Shown piece by piece: positions 17,967-26,753 of a DNA stretch of 64,000 nt (the first letter of the stretch is position 1; the number at the start of each line of letters is the position of its first letter). Under the pieces are notes generated by a model, which worked only from the letters and a program-made list of their open reading frames with translations, did not search any database and had not been told where the DNA came from. The DNA is from Hephaestia mangrovi (GTDB lineage: Bacteria; Pseudomonadota; Alphaproteobacteria; Sphingomonadales; Sphingomonadaceae): positions 310,001-374,000 of the forward strand of contig NZ_JAINVU010000002.1 in assembly GCF_019880555.1 (NCBI RefSeq), written 5' to 3'. The translations under genes were made by a program, and so were the position numbers.

Positions 17967-20558
17967 ATGAAACTCGCGCTGCCGCTGGGCCTCGGCCTGC
18001 TGCTTTCGGTATCGACGCCCGCGCTGGCGGCGGGGCAATTGCCGCAGACGGTGGCGCCGATCGCCTATGACATCACGGTCGTCCCCGATGCGCAGGCGAT
18101 GACCTTCGCCGGCAGCGAGAGCGTGACGATCGACGTCAAGCAGGCGACCAGCACGATCGTGCTCAATGCGCTGGAGCTGAACATCTCCAGGGCGACGTTC
18201 GACGGCAAGGCGGCGCCGGTAAGCTATGACAAGGCGCTGGGGCAGATCACGGTGACGCTGCCGACAGCAGCGAGCGTGGGCAAGCACGTGATGACCTTCG
18301 CCTGGACGGGCAAGATCAACCAGACCGCGGCGGGCTTCTTCGCGATCGATTACACCAATACCGACGGCTCCAAGGCGCGGATGCTGGTGACGCAGTTCGA
18401 AGCGCCCGACGCGCGGCGGTTCGCGCCGATGTGGGACGAGCCGGGGTTCAAGGCGACGTTCCGGCTTTCCGCGGTAGCGCCGGGCAACGAGACGGCGTTC
18501 TCCAACATGCCGACCAGCGCGGTGGAGAAGCGCAATGACGGCACCAAGCTCTATCATTTCGACGTGACGCCGAAGATGTCGAGCTATCTGCTGTTTCTCG
18601 GGTTGGGGGACGTCCAGCGCAAGGCGATTCAGGACGGCAAGACCGAGATCGGCGTCATCACGCGGCGCGGGGTGGTCGATCAGGGCGATTATGCGCTGCA
18701 ATCGGCCAAGCGCGTGCTGGATTATTACAACGATTATTTCGGCACGCCCTATCCGCTGCCCAAGCTCGACATGATCGCCGGGCCGGGATCGAGCCAGTTC
18801 TTCGGCGCGATGGAGAATTGGGGCGCCATCTTCTATTTCGAACCGACGCTGCTGTTCGATCCGAGCCACGAGACGGTGAGCGACAAGCAGGACATCTTCC
18901 TGACCGTCGCGCACGAAATGGCGCACCAGTGGTTCGGCGATCTCGTTACACCGCAATGGTGGGACGATCTGTGGCTCAACGAAGGCTTTGCCTCGTGGAT
19001 GTCGAACAAGGCGATGGGCGACCTCAATCCGGGTTGGAACATCCCGGCGCAGAACGTCGCGCATGATCGGGAACGGGCGATGGGCGCGGATTCGACCGCG
19101 GCAACCCATCCGATCATCCGCCACCTGACGACGGTCGACGAGATCGGCAGCGCTTTCGATGGGATCACCTATTCGAAGGGTCAGGCGGTGATCGGGATGA
19201 TCGAATCGACCGTGGGTGCGGATACCTTCCGCAGCGGCATCCGCGATTACATGCAGAAATATAATCACTCGAACACGACCACCGACGACCTTTGGGCGGA
19301 GATCGGCCAAGCCTGGGGCAAGCCGATCAAGGCGATTGCCGACGATTTCACGCTGCAGGGCGGCGTGCCGCTGATCAACGTGGCGAGCGAGACCTGCGCG
19401 GGCGGTAAGACCAGCGTCGCGATGAGCCAAGGGCGGTTCGGGCTCGATCAGGCATCGAAGACGCCGCAGACGTGGCAGGTGCCGGTGAAGATCGGCGCGA
19501 TCGGCGGCGGCACGGCCGATGGCATCGTGGCCGGGCCGACGACCACGGCGATGACGGTGCCGGGCTGCGGCCCGGTGGTCGTCAACCTGGGCCAGAAAAG
19601 CTATTTCCGGACGCAATATGACGCCAAGGATCACGCGGCGCTCGTCGCGGCGTTCGCCAAGCTCGCGCTGAGCGATCAGCTCGGCCTGCTGGGCGACGAC
19701 ATGGCGCTGGCGCGCGGCGGCTATCAGGATCTCGGCGTTTATTTCGACACGCTCGACGCGGTGCCGCAGAATGCCGATCCGCTGGTCTGGTCGATGGTGG
19801 CGGGCGATGTCGGGAGCTTCGCCGCCCTGTATCGCGACACGCCGCTCGAAGCACCGCTGGAGGCCAAGGCGGAGGCGATGCTGGCGCCGGTGCTCGACCG
19901 CGTCGGCTTCGAGGCCAAGCCCGACGAGGAGCCCTATGTCACCGATTTGCGATCGACGCTGATCAGCCAGCTCGGCGTCGATGGCGATCCGGCTCTGCTG
20001 GCCAAGGCGCGCAGCTACGTCGCGGCGCTGAAGAACGATCCCGAGGCGATTCCCGCGGCGATCCGGCGGCCGATCCTGATTACCTATGCCTATAACGCCA
20101 CGCCGGCGGAGTGGCAGGCGCTGCTCGACCTGACCAAGGCCGAGACCAATCCGGTCATCAAGAATTTCGACGTGGTGATGCTGGGGCTGGCCAAGGATAG
20201 CGCGCTGGCGCAACGCGCGCTCGATCTGGTTAAGACGGCGACGTTTACCGATCCGCAGCGCGCGAGCCTGCTGGCGGCGGTCGCGCAATTCCATCCCGAT
20301 CTGGCATTCGACTTCGCGGTGGCCAATCTGGACACGGTCAACCCGCTGCTGGAGGAGAGCACGCGCGCCGGGTTCGTCGTCGGGCTGGCGGCGCGATCCA
20401 ACGATCCGGCGATGCCGGGCAAGGTGCAGGCGTTCGCCGACAAGAACTTGCCGGAAGCCTCGCGCCAGGGCGTCAAGGAAACGCTGACCGCGATCGCGGT
20501 GCGCAAGGCGATCGCCGACCGCTTGCGGCCGGCGGTGACGAAATGGGCGGGGAGGTAA
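17967..20558 (+). CDS. M1-family aminopeptidase, exported
   Basis: The 863-residue protein has a signal peptide (about residues 1-21, ending TPALAA) and the full M1 zinc metallopeptidase core. The substrate-binding GAMENWG motif precedes HEMAHQWFGDL and the downstream zinc ligand in WLNEGFASW, forming the HExxH-18-E site around residues 314-337. An ERAP/PepN-type C-terminal helical domain follows. It should remove N-terminal residues from peptides in the periplasm or outside the cell. The ATG is preceded by GGGGAG at a good distance. The length fits exported M1 peptidases of sphingomonads. Confidence 0.95.
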   Translation: MKLALPLGLGLLLSVSTPALAAGQLPQTVAPIAYDITVVPDAQAMTFAGSESVTIDVKQATSTIVLNALELNISRATFDGKAAPVSYDKALGQITVTLPTAASVGKHVMTFAWTGKINQTAAGFFAIDYTNTDGSKARMLVTQFEAPDARRFAPMWDEPGFKATFRLSAVAPGNETAFSNMPTSAVEKRNDGTKLYHFDVTPKMSSYLLFLGLGDVQRKAIQDGKTEIGVITRRGVVDQGDYALQSAKRVLDYYNDYFGTPYPLPKLDMIAGPGSSQFFGAMENWGAIFYFEPTLLFDPSHETVSDKQDIFLTVAHEMAHQWFGDLVTPQWWDDLWLNEGFASWMSNKAMGDLNPGWNIPAQNVAHDRERAMGADSTAATHPIIRHLTTVDEIGSAFDGITYSKGQAVIGMIESTVGADTFRSGIRDYMQKYNHSNTTTDDLWAEIGQAWGKPIKAIADDFTLQGGVPLINVASETCAGGKTSVAMSQGRFGLDQASKTPQTWQVPVKIGAIGGGTADGIVAGPTTTAMTVPGCGPVVVNLGQKSYFRTQYDAKDHAALVAAFAKLALSDQLGLLGDDMALARGGYQDLGVYFDTLDAVPQNADPLVWSMVAGDVGSFAALYRDTPLEAPLEAKAEAMLAPVLDRVGFEAKPDEEPYVTDLRSTLISQLGVDGDPALLAKARSYVAALKNDPEAIPAAIRRPILITYAYNATPAEWQALLDLTKAETNPVIKNFDVVMLGLAKDSALAQRALDLVKTATFTDPQRASLLAAVAQFHPDLAFDFAVANLDTVNPLLEESTRAGFVVGLAARSNDPAMPGKVQAFADKNLPEASRQGVKETLTAIAVRKAIADRLRPAVTKWAGR

Positions 20559-20577
20559 ATCCGCGCCCCCGACGTTC

Positions 20578-20678
20578 TTCATCCTTACGAACCTGGTTCA
20601 GGGTCCATGGTGCGGCATTTGTTCGCGCGGCGCCGATGGTGCGCCATGGATGCTGAAACGAGTTCAGCGTGACGGTGT
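20578..20678. repeat. REP-like repeat pair, one unit degenerate
   Basis: Unit B is clear: CCATGG then ATGCTGAA-N5-TTCAGCGT (20650-20670). The opposite unit near 20585-20610 retains GGTTCAGGGTCCATGG but its left arm has decayed. The element lies between the convergent ends of the M1 peptidase and the carbonic anhydrase-like gene. Confidence 0.7.
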
Positions 20679-20690
20679 TGGGGCAGGTCG

Positions 20691-21215
20691 TCAGTCGATC
20701 CGCTCGAGCCCGGCTGCGTAGCGGCGGGCCTTGTCGGTGTAATGCGCGGCGGAGGCCTTGAGCATCGCTACCGCGCGATCGTCGAGCTGGCGGACGGCGC
20801 GCGCGGGGCTGCCGACGATCAGGCTGCGGGCGGCGAAGTGCTTGCCTTCGGTGACCAGCGCGCCGGCGCCGACGATACATTCCTCGCCGATCTCGGCACG
20901 GTTGAGGACGATCGCGCCCATGCCGACCAGCGACCGCGCGCCGATCGTGCAGCCGTGGAGGATGGCATGATGGCCGACCGTCACATCCTCGGCGATCGTC
21001 AGCGGCGCGCCGGGATCGGAATGGAGCATCGCCGATTCCTGGATGTTGGTGCGCGCGCCGACGATGATCGGCGTGTTGTCGGCGCGAATCACGGCGCCAA
21101 ACCAGACGCTCGCGCCGTCACCGAGCCGGGCGTCGCCGATCACGTCGGCGCTCGGCGCGATCCACGCGTGCTCGCCGAGCGTGGGGCGGTGGCCGTCGAA
21201 AGCATAGCGGGGCAT
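20691..21215 (-). CDS. Gamma-class carbonic anhydrase/YrdA-family hexapeptide protein
   Basis: The 174-residue protein is a left-handed beta-helix hexapeptide-repeat protein: repeated I/V-G-x-x-x patterns run from residue 15 to about 140. The metal-binding histidines typical of gamma carbonic anhydrases are present in MLHSDPGAP and VGHHAILHGCTIG. Family members bind Zn or Fe at trimer interfaces; many YrdA-type members have low or no measured carbonic anhydrase activity. The start at 21215 (MPRYAFDG) was preferred; an in-frame ATG at 21227 adds only four residues. Cytosolic. Confidence 0.88.
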   Translation of the reverse strand: MPRYAFDGHRPTLGEHAWIAPSADVIGDARLGDGASVWFGAVIRADNTPIIVGARTNIQESAMLHSDPGAPLTIAEDVTVGHHAILHGCTIGARSLVGMGAIVLNRAEIGEECIVGAGALVTEGKHFAARSLIVGSPARAVRQLDDRAVAMLKASAAHYTDKARRYAAGLERID

Positions 21216-21334
21216 GGCGCGTTCCATCGTGATGCCGCAAGGGCGGTTCACGCCCAACCTGCCGCGATCGGCGGCGCTTGTCACCCGCTGTGGCTTGCCC
21301 CCGCCGCCCGGTGCGGATAGTCGCGCGAACGGGC

Positions 21335-22681
21335 ATGACCGATTCCGCACCTCGCCGCCGTCAGTTTCGCCTGCCCGAGGGGGTTCGTGCCTCGGCGCGC
21401 AATTTCGGCTGGCTGATGACGACGCGCGGCGTCGTCGCATTGCTCTCGCTGGTCTATCTCGGCATCGCGACGCGATCGCTGGGCGTCGCCGATTTCGGGC
21501 GATTTGCGCTGATTACCGGCGCGGCGCAGGCGATCGCGACGATGGCCGGATTCCAGACCTGGCAGATCATCGTCCGCTACGGCGTCGATCATCTCAATGC
21601 CGAGGATGACGTGGCGCTGGGGCGGCTCTATCGGTTGTGCATCCTGCTCGATGCCGGCAGCGCGGTGGTCGGCGGGCTGATCTCGGCGGTAATCCTGATC
21701 CTGTGGGGCAAGGATTTCGGGATTACGCCGGACTTGATGAAGGTGACGATCGGCTTCGTCATCGTCGAGCTGGTGACGATCCGCCAGAGCCCGATCGGGA
21801 TGCTGCGGCTGCGCGACAAATTCTCGCGCGCGGCGCTGGCCGACAGCACGACGCCGGTGATGCGCTTCATCGGCGCGGCCGGCGCGGCGCTGCTGATGCC
21901 CGACGTGACCGGCTTCGTGATCGCCTGGTCGATCGCCGAAGTGGCGACCTCGGCGGTCTATTGGGTGATGGTGTCGCGCACCGGCGACCTGCGACTGGTG
22001 GGGCGCGGCGGCGCGCCGGGGCGGCAGGTGTTTCGCGAGAACCCGGGGCTGACGCGGTTCATGCTGAGCACCAACGCCACCTCGACGCTGGGGCTATCGA
22101 CCAAGCAGGCGCCGCTGTTGATGGTCGGCGGATTCGTCGGGCCGGCGGCGGCGGGCGCGTTTCGCCTCGCGTTCCAGATCGCGCAGGCGCTGACCAAGCT
22201 GTCGCAGCAAGTCTCTCGCGCGGCGTTTCCCGAGATCGTGCGCGCGGTGCGCGCGCCGCAAGGACGCAATGTCGGCAAGATGATGGTGCGCGTGTTCCTG
22301 GCGAGCGCGGCGGCGGCGCTGGTCGTGCTGGCGCTGATCGCGGCGCTGGGCCACCCGATCCTGATCCTGGTCGGCGGCAAGGACTTCCTGCACGGCCGCG
22401 CCTCGATGCTGTGGCTGGCGGCGGCGGGGTGCATCGACCTGGCGACGGTGAGTTTCGAGCCGGTGCTGATGGCGGTGCATCGCGCCGGAACCGCGCTGGC
22501 GGCGCGCATTGCCGCGGCGATCGCGCTGTTCGCCACCTCGCTCTACCTGCTGCCGCGGGAAGGCACGTCGGGCGCGGCGATGGGCGTGATGGCCGGATCG
22601 GTGGTGGCCGCCGTGCTGCTCGGCTGGGCGGTGATCCACTATGTTCGGCAGCATCCGCGAGCGGCGGCGGCCGGCTCCTAA
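21335..22681 (+). CDS. Polysaccharide flippase-like membrane protein (Wzx/MATE-like)
   Basis: The 448-residue protein has about 12 hydrophobic segments and the layout of lipopolysaccharide or O-antigen flippases: an N-terminal SARNFGWLMTTRGVVALLSLVYLGIATRSLGVADFGRF-type pair of helices (residues about 20-55), a central loop and a second six-helix half. Such proteins move lipid-linked oligosaccharides across the inner membrane. The start at 21335 fits; upstream in-frame residues do not. Its stop overlaps by four bases the stop of the convergent SCO1 gene. No polymerase or glycosyltransferase gene is adjacent, so the substrate is unknown. Confidence 0.82.
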   Translation: MTDSAPRRRQFRLPEGVRASARNFGWLMTTRGVVALLSLVYLGIATRSLGVADFGRFALITGAAQAIATMAGFQTWQIIVRYGVDHLNAEDDVALGRLYRLCILLDAGSAVVGGLISAVILILWGKDFGITPDLMKVTIGFVIVELVTIRQSPIGMLRLRDKFSRAALADSTTPVMRFIGAAGAALLMPDVTGFVIAWSIAEVATSAVYWVMVSRTGDLRLVGRGGAPGRQVFRENPGLTRFMLSTNATSTLGLSTKQAPLLMVGGFVGPAAAGAFRLAFQIAQALTKLSQQVSRAAFPEIVRAVRAPQGRNVGKMMVRVFLASAAAALVVLALIAALGHPILILVGGKDFLHGRASMLWLAAAGCIDLATVSFEPVLMAVHRAGTALAARIAAAIALFATSLYLLPREGTSGAAMGVMAGSVVAAVLLGWAVIHYVRQHPRAAAAGS

Positions 22682-23283
22682 TCGTTCGCGGCGATGAGCT
22701 GGCGGAGGTCGGCGGTATCGGCCTTGAGATCGGGGCTGGTGCTCGACAGGTCGCTCATCAGCAAGCGGGCGTGGCCGTCGCGATCGAAGGCGTAGAGCGC
22801 CGAGCTGTGGCTGACGACATATTTCGCCGGATCGGGATCGGGCTTGACCGAATAAGCGACGCGATAGCGCTTGGCGAGCGTCTCCAGCTCATTGGCAGGG
22901 CCGCGCAGCCCGACGAATTCGGGGCCGAAATTGGCGGTATAATCCTTGAGCGTCTTGAGGTCGTCGCGCCCCGGATCGACCGTGACGAACAACACGCGGA
23001 CGTCCTTGGCCGATGCCTGGATCGGGGTGAGCATCTGGGCGATGTGCGCCAGCGTGGTCGGGCAGATATCGGGACAATAGGTGTAGCCGAAATAGAGCAG
23101 CACGATCTTGCCGCGATAATCCTTCGCGGTGACGGTCTTGCCGTCGGTCGCGCGGGTGAGCGTGAACTGGAGATCGGGCGTCGAGCCGCTGACATCGGTA
23201 GAGTGCCAATGCTGCGGGGCGTGGCAGGCGGTAATCGCGGCGGCGGCCGCGAGGGCGAGAAACGTGCGACGGGAGCAGGGCAT
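22678..23283 (-). CDS. SCO1/SenC-family copper chaperone lipoprotein
   Basis: The 201-residue protein has a lipoprotein signal with lipobox ITAC (lipidated Cys20) and a thioredoxin-like SCO domain. The copper site is complete: CPDIC (Cys70 and Cys74) and His159 in VVSHSS. SCO proteins deliver copper to the CuA centre of cytochrome c oxidase or act as thiol-disulfide reductants in the periplasm. The gene is not next to oxidase genes here. It is convergent with the flippase gene, with a four-base overlap of the stop codons. Confidence 0.93.
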   Translation of the reverse strand: MPCSRRTFLALAAAAAITACHAPQHWHSTDVSGSTPDLQFTLTRATDGKTVTAKDYRGKIVLLYFGYTYCPDICPTTLAHIAQMLTPIQASAKDVRVLFVTVDPGRDDLKTLKDYTANFGPEFVGLRGPANELETLAKRYRVAYSVKPDPDPAKYVVSHSSALYAFDRDGHARLLMSDLSSTSPDLKADTADLRQLIAAND

Positions 23284-23385
23284 GTGCCGGTTATCGCGAC
23301 ACGATCGCCGCGATGCAACCGGAACCGCGATGGCGCTCGCGCGTCGAGCGCGGTAGAAGCGAGACGACAACGCGGGAGAAGTATC

Positions 23386-23733
23386 ATGGCCGACAAGAAA
23401 ACCGACGCCAAAAACGCGACGCACGAGATCACCGAACGGATGAAGGCGGCGGGCGAGAAAATGCGCGCCTCGGGCGAGAAGATTGCCGAGCGCGGATCGG
23501 AAATGTCGATGAAGCTGCTCGATCAGGCCGAGCACAATACGCGCGAGGCATTCGACGCGATGCGCCGCGCGGCCAAGGCGCGCGATCTTTCCGAAGTGAT
23601 GCACGTGCAGGGCGACTATCTGCGCGAACAGGGCAGCCGCTCGATGGCGCAGGCGCGCGAGATCGGCGAGATGATCGCCAATTTCGGCCGCGAGGCGATC
23701 GGGCGGATGACGGGGCACGACGAGAAGAAGTGA
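23386..23733 (+). CDS. Phasin-family protein
   Basis: The 115-residue protein is highly charged and helical, with the phasin pattern AFDAMRRAAKARDLSEVMHVQGDYLREQ in the second half and an Ala/Lys/Glu-rich N-terminus. Phasins coat polyhydroxyalkanoate granules, but small phasin-like proteins also occur without PHA synthesis as general helper proteins. It has a GGGAGA ribosome site before ATG. No PHA synthase lies nearby, although a thiolase gene is 4 kb away. The Glu/Lys heptad pattern suggests coiled-coil formation. Confidence 0.82.
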   Translation: MADKKTDAKNATHEITERMKAAGEKMRASGEKIAERGSEMSMKLLDQAEHNTREAFDAMRRAAKARDLSEVMHVQGDYLREQGSRSMAQAREIGEMIANFGREAIGRMTGHDEKK

Positions 23734-23799
23734 CGGGCCTCAGGTCGCCAGCCGCATAAGGATCGAGCGCGCCATCAGCGTCGAGTGTGCTGGCGATCG

Positions 23800-23838
23800 T
23801 TGCTCCATGGATGCTGAAACAAGTTCAGCATGACGATG
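23800..23838 (+). repeat. REP-like palindromic repeat, single unit
   Basis: CCATGG followed by ATGCTGAA-N5-TTCAGCAT (23811-23831) and GACGATG. It lies between the convergent ends of the phasin and porin genes. Confidence 0.8.
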
Positions 23839-23864
23839 CGTGTGGGGCGAACGTCTATTCCCTG

Positions 23865-25190
23865 TCAGTAACTGAACTCGGCCTCGAGGAAGCCGTAATG
23901 GGTGTCGCCGGTATCGGGGGCGTTGGCGGCGGTTTCGAGGAAGCGGCCCTTGGCGAGGATGGCGAAGCCGGCGTTGAGGCGCAGCCGTTTGGGGATCGCC
24001 CAATAGCGGGCGCGCCAATCGATCTGGGTGCCGGCATAATGGCCGGCGCTGCCCGCGGCGTCCTTCACGCCGGTGCCGCTGAAACTGTCTGTGGCGCTGT
24101 CGAGCCATAACGGGCGCACGGCGACATAGCCGTCCCAACGGGCGCTCGGCTTGATCTCGGCGCGAGCGGCGAGGCTGACGAGATTGGCGCGTGAGACGGC
24201 GCCGTAGAAACTGCTCGGTCCGTATTCGAACACGCGGGCGCCGAACAGCGTGTCGAAGCGGCCGTATTTGCCGCCGCGATGATCGCCGCTGGCGTAATCG
24301 ACCGCGATGGAGAGGCGAGGCTGCCAGGCGTTCGCGACGGTGTAGCCGACGCTCGAATGGCCGAACCAGGCGGAGACGTCGAGATCGTCGGTATCGGTGG
24401 GCGCCGTGGTGGCGCGGGTGCGGCCGGTCTGCCAGGCGCCCTCCAGCTCCCAATCGATCGCGCCGCTCGCGGGCGCGCGATAGAGCCGCAAGCCGGGCGT
24501 CCAGAGATGGCGGTTCCTGGTCTGCTGCGAGGGAGAATCGTCCTCGGCGAGGCGATAGACATAGGCTTCGAGCGTGCCGCCGAACACGCGCTGCTTGGTG
24601 CCCGATACGCCGAAGAATTGCAGGCCGCTGCGTTCGCGATCGAGCTCGACGTGATTGTCCTCGATGGCGGCGAGGCCATCCGGCAGGCGGGTCTGCGGCA
24701 TTGTCCAGAAAACGGTCAGTGCGTCGCCGGCGCGCGATGACCAATCGAAGCGAGCGCCGGTGAAGGCGTTGGTGGTGTTGCGATAGGCGGCGCGCGCGAC
24801 GAGGCGGCGCGAGCCGAGATTCATGGTGAACCGGCCCGCCGTCAGCGACGCGCCGCCGCCGAGATGGCCGGTGACATAGGCCTGGATCGGTTCGAGCGCG
24901 TTGACCTCGGTCGTGCCAACCGACGACGCCCTGTTTTCGAAATAGGCACGCGAATCGACCAACTCGCCGCCGACGGTGACGGGGCCGGCATCGTAAGTGG
25001 CGGCGAGCGAGGTGCGCAGCAGCAGCGCCGTATCGCTAGGCGTCGCGCCGGGGCGGAACTGGCCGTCGAACGTCTCGATCCGCGCGCGCAGATCGAAATC
25101 GATCGACAATGGGCTGCCGGCGCGATCGGCGGCGAAGGCTGGTGTCACGATGACGGCCGCGGGCAAGGCCAGGAGAAGGACAAGGCGCAA
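23865..25190 (-). CDS. Alginate-export-type outer membrane porin
   Basis: The 441-residue product has a signal peptide (about residues 1-20, ending PAFA) and the pattern of the alginate_exp/AlgE-like beta-barrel family: alternating amphipathic strands, NALEPIQAYVTG, and AGRFTMNLGSRRLVAR near residue 120, ending in a terminal aromatic residue (EAEFSY). It should form an outer-membrane channel. The likely start is TTG at 25190, chosen for the AGGGAG ribosome site. It is divergent from modABC, sharing an 80-base intergenic region. No alginate genes are present, so the substrate is unknown; co-regulation with molybdate uptake is possible. Confidence 0.8.
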   Translation of the reverse strand: MRLVLLLALPAAVIVTPAFAADRAGSPLSIDFDLRARIETFDGQFRPGATPSDTALLLRTSLAATYDAGPVTVGGELVDSRAYFENRASSVGTTEVNALEPIQAYVTGHLGGGASLTAGRFTMNLGSRRLVARAAYRNTTNAFTGARFDWSSRAGDALTVFWTMPQTRLPDGLAAIEDNHVELDRERSGLQFFGVSGTKQRVFGGTLEAYVYRLAEDDSPSQQTRNRHLWTPGLRLYRAPASGAIDWELEGAWQTGRTRATTAPTDTDDLDVSAWFGHSSVGYTVANAWQPRLSIAVDYASGDHRGGKYGRFDTLFGARVFEYGPSSFYGAVSRANLVSLAARAEIKPSARWDGYVAVRPLWLDSATDSFSGTGVKDAAGSAGHYAGTQIDWRARYWAIPKRLRLNAGFAILAKGRFLETAANAPDTGDTHYGFLEAEFSY

Positions 25191-25230
25191 TTGGTCGCTC
25201 CCTGCGTTCGGGCTGGTGCCCGCGACGATA

Positions 25231-25251
25231 ATTATATACGGCTGGCTATAA
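25231..25251. promoter_or_regulatory. AT-rich inverted repeat between the porin and modA (ModE-like site?)
   Basis: TTATA at 25232-25236 and TATAA at 25247-25251 are inverted half-sites separated by 10 bases, in an otherwise GC-rich region 20 bases upstream of modA. E. coli ModE binds a palindrome built on TATATA half-sites with a short spacer, so this is a plausible molybdate-responsive operator. The same bases could simply be a -10 box. No modE gene lies in the window. Confidence 0.35.
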
Positions 25252-25270
25252 CCATTCGAGGAGCAATGTC

Positions 25271-26038
25271 ATGCGCCGATTTCTTGTGTGGCCATTGCTA
25301 TTTCTGCTGAGCCTGACCGGGGTCGGCGCGATCGCCGCGACGCCGCAGCCGCCGATCGTGCTGGCGGCGGCGAGCCTGCAGGAATCGCTCAATGCTGCGG
25401 CGGACGCCTGGTCGAGGCAAGGGCATGTGCGGCCGACCTTGTCGTTCGCGGGATCGTCGGCGCTGGCGCGGCAGATCGACGCCGGGGCGCCGGCCGACCT
25501 GTTCCTTTCCGCCGACGAGGACTGGATGACCGACGTCGAGAAACATGGCGCGGTGGTGGCGGGCACGCGGGTGACGTTCCTCGGCAACCGGCTGGTGCTG
25601 GTCGCGCCGGTGACGCGGACGGCGCCGGTGGTGACGCGGCCGAACAGCGCATTGGCGACGACGCTCGCGTCCGGGCCGGTGGCGATGGCCGATGTCGGCG
25701 CGGTGCCGGCGGGGAAATACGGCAAGGCGTCGCTCGAGCATATGGGAATCTGGGCGAGGGTCTCGCCGCATGTCGTGCAGGCGGACAACGTCCGCGCGGC
25801 ACTGGCGCTGGTCGAGCGCGGCGCGGCGCCGCTGGGGATCGTCTATGCGACCGATGCCAAGGCCTCGCCCAAGGTGAAGATCGTCGGCGTGTTTCCCGAC
25901 GCGAGCCACAAGCCGATCCGCTATCCGGTGGCGCGGTTGAAGGCGGGCAAGAGCCCGGAGGCCGAGGGGTTCCGCCGGTTTCTGATCTCGCCGGCGGGCA
26001 AGGCGATTTTCGCGCGCTACGGCTTCTCGCCGCAGTGA
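25271..26038 (+). CDS. modA: Molybdate ABC transporter substrate-binding protein
   Basis: The 255-residue periplasmic protein has a signal peptide (about residues 1-23) and the ModA fold markers: VLAAASLQESLNAAADAW, FAGSSALARQIDAGAPADLFLSAD and the later GKYGKASLEHMGIW. It binds molybdate or tungstate and delivers it to ModB. The ATG is preceded by GAGGAG at good distance. modB follows 22 bases later and modC overlaps modB, forming a modABC operon. The oxyanion specificity cannot be told from sequence. Confidence 0.95.
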   Translation: MRRFLVWPLLFLLSLTGVGAIAATPQPPIVLAAASLQESLNAAADAWSRQGHVRPTLSFAGSSALARQIDAGAPADLFLSADEDWMTDVEKHGAVVAGTRVTFLGNRLVLVAPVTRTAPVVTRPNSALATTLASGPVAMADVGAVPAGKYGKASLEHMGIWARVSPHVVQADNVRAALALVERGAAPLGIVYATDAKASPKVKIVGVFPDASHKPIRYPVARLKAGKSPEAEGFRRFLISPAGKAIFARYGFSPQ

Positions 26039-26060
26039 GTTTCGCGCTATCGGCCAGACG

Positions 26061-26753
26061 ATGTCGCTGACCCCCACCGAATGGCAGATCGTCGGCCTGT
26101 CGCTCAAGGTCGCGCTGGTGGCGATGGCGGCGACGCTGCCGGTCGCCTTCGCCCTGGCCTGGATGCTGGCGCGGGGCCGGTTTCCCGGCAAGGTGGTGCT
26201 CGACGCACTGGTGCATTTGCCGCTGGTGCTGCCGCCGGTGGTGACGGGGTGGCTGCTGCTGATCGCATTCGGGCCGCACGGGCCGATCGGCGCGATGTTG
26301 CAGAACTGGTTCGGGGTCGGCGTACTCTTCCGCTGGACCGGAGCGGCGATCGCCGCCGGGGTGATGGCGCTGCCGCTGATGGTGCGCGCGATGCGGCTGT
26401 CGATCGAAGCGGTCGACCGGCGGCTGGAAAGCGCGGCGCGGACGCTGGGGGCGGGGCCGTGGCGGGTGTTCGGCGGGATCACGCTGCCGCTGAGCGTGCC
26501 GGGCATCCTGGCCGGCTGCGTGCTCGGCTTCGCGCGATCGATCGGCGAGTTCGGGGCGACGATCACGTTCGTTTCCAACATTCCCGGCGAGACGCGGACG
26601 CTGCCGCTGGCGATCTATTCGGCGCTGCAACTGCCCGATGGCGACGCCGAGGTGCTGCGGCTGGCGCTGGTTTCGGTGGCGCTGTCGCTCGGCGCGCTGA
26701 TCGCTTCCGAGCTCATCGCGCGGCGCGGGGGGCGCACGCTGCATGTCGTTTGA
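26061..26753 (+). CDS. modB: Molybdate ABC transporter permease
   Basis: This 230-residue inner-membrane protein has about five membrane spans and the ABC permease EAA loop ESAARTLGAGPWRVFGGITL (about residues 121-140), which contacts the ATPase. The PLVLPPVVTGWLLL segment is typical of ModB. It forms the channel for molybdate between ModA and ModC. It lies in the modABC operon, and its 3' end overlaps modC by 11 bases, supporting translational coupling. Confidence 0.94.
   Translation: MSLTPTEWQIVGLSLKVALVAMAATLPVAFALAWMLARGRFPGKVVLDALVHLPLVLPPVVTGWLLLIAFGPHGPIGAMLQNWFGVGVLFRWTGAAIAAGVMALPLMVRAMRLSIEAVDRRLESAARTLGAGPWRVFGGITLPLSVPGILAGCVLGFARSIGEFGATITFVSNIPGETRTLPLAIYSALQLPDGDAEVLRLALVSVALSLGALIASELIARRGGRTLHVV

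Noticed and set aside
17925..20582. 885-codon minus-strand frame opposite the M1 peptidase
   Set aside because: The plus strand encodes a complete M1 peptidase with signal peptide and zinc motif; the antisense product is Arg-rich and has no family pattern.
21637..23733. 698-codon plus-strand frame across the flippase, SCO1 and phasin genes
   Set aside because: It runs through other genes in the wrong frame; only its last 115 codons, from 23386, are the phasin gene.
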